Source of the DNA: Halarchaeoplasma sp046498385
GTDB taxonomy: Archaea; Thermoplasmatota; Thermoplasmata; Halarchaeoplasmatales; Halarchaeoplasmataceae
NCBI GenBank assembly: GCA_046498385.1
Contig: JAWOAU010000087.1
Coordinates: 1 to 6,458 of the forward strand
DNA: 6,458 nt
Reading direction: 5' to 3'
Shown: in pieces, positions 6,176-6,458 of the stretch
Layout: every line of letters begins with the position of its first letter
How positions within the stretch are numbered: the stretch's first letter is position 1
The notes under the pieces: generated by a model
The model's input: the letters and a program-made list of their open reading frames with translations, nothing else
Told to the model about the DNA's origin: nothing
Databases searched by the model: none
Position numbers and translations under genes: made by a program

Positions 6176-6458
6176 CTAAGACCTTTCTCAAACAGTGTGT
6201 AACTACTCTTGAATCACTACAAGCCCATAATAGTATTTTCATTAAACATACGGAGGTAAACAAATAAAACGTAATCTCACAAAGTAATCAAACAGACCCT
6301 ACTCTACCCCACGAGTCCTATCCTCACAGTCATAACTCATCACGATTATGAAACTCGTCCGTTTTTTCATACATCCAGACATCCAAACTTCCGCTTCCCA
6401 CTCAACCCCAAAACCATTATGAACAACGGCAGTTATTCCCCAATATTTTATGAACAAC
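6176..6458. other. No gene seen upstream of the unknown protein
   Basis: This 283-bp stretch is unusually poor in G on the plus strand (runs of A, C and T) and shows no convincing coding frame. It should hold the promoter of the unknown gene on the minus strand; AT-rich candidates are near 6224-6233 and 6260-6270, but neither is a clear TATA box. A short direct repeat lies at the very end. Confidence 0.55.
6417..6458. repeat. 11-bp direct repeat at the window edge
   Basis: TTATGAACAAC occurs at 6417-6427 and again at 6448-6458, a period of 31 bp; the second copy runs into the window end and may be longer. Two copies are too few to call an array. Confidence 0.35.

Noticed and set aside
6299..6457. 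Minus-strand frame open to the window edge, 52 residues
   Set aside because: Trp- and Cys-rich with no recognisable motif and no visible start; such a length is expected by chance. It could be the tail of a gene beyond the edge, but I cannot support it.

Overview
The window looks archaeal. All convincing genes lie on the minus strand and are preceded by Shine-Dalgarno-type sites (GGAGG, AAGGTGG, AGGTGA). The main cluster has a strong AT-only TATA box with a purine-rich BRE-like flank in front of it, rather than bacterial -35/-10 boxes. The encoded enzymes match families that methanogens and other Euryarchaeota use to make acetamido sugars for N-glycans and surface polysaccharides. I cannot fix the lineage more finely than archaeon, probably euryarchaeal or a relative.

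Layout, in the direction of minus-strand transcription. From 6458 down to about 6176 I see no convincing gene. A protein of unknown function follows (6160-5501); it has a winged-helix-like N-terminal half and a charged helical tail. Next comes an AT-rich intergenic region of about 420 bp (5082-5500). It contains a perfect 25-bp inverted repeat, two weaker adjoining hairpins, and then the TATA box. Five tightly packed genes follow: a hexapeptide-repeat acetyltransferase (5081-4458), a DegT/DnrJ/EryC1 aminotransferase (4453-3353), a Gfo/Idh/MocA oxidoreductase (3356-2406), a UDP-N-acetyl-hexosamine 6-dehydrogenase (2402-1053), and a membrane-anchored family 2 glycosyltransferase (1040-30). Gaps are 4, -4 (ATGA overlap), 3 and 12 bp, so this is almost certainly one operon. 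A possible start of a sixth gene is cut by the window edge at 1-10.

How the genes fit together. The oxidoreductase, aminotransferase and acetyltransferase are the three enzymes (WbpB/WbpE/WbpD or WlbA/WlbC/WlbB type) that oxidise C3 of a UDP-GlcNAc-type sugar, transaminate it and N-acetylate the new amine. The 6-dehydrogenase makes the uronic acid. Together they can plausibly make a UDP-2,3-diacetamido-2,3-dideoxy-hexuronic acid. The glycosyltransferase, with two C-terminal membrane segments, is placed to move a sugar onto a lipid (dolichol-type) carrier or a growing lipid-linked glycan. No 2-epimerase is present here, so the window does not show whether the product is the gluco or manno isomer, or whether the dehydrogenase feeds the same sugar or a separate ManNAcA.

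The glycan operon belongs to known families. The least explained parts are the long perfect inverted repeat with its neighbouring hairpins, and the unrecognised protein beside it.
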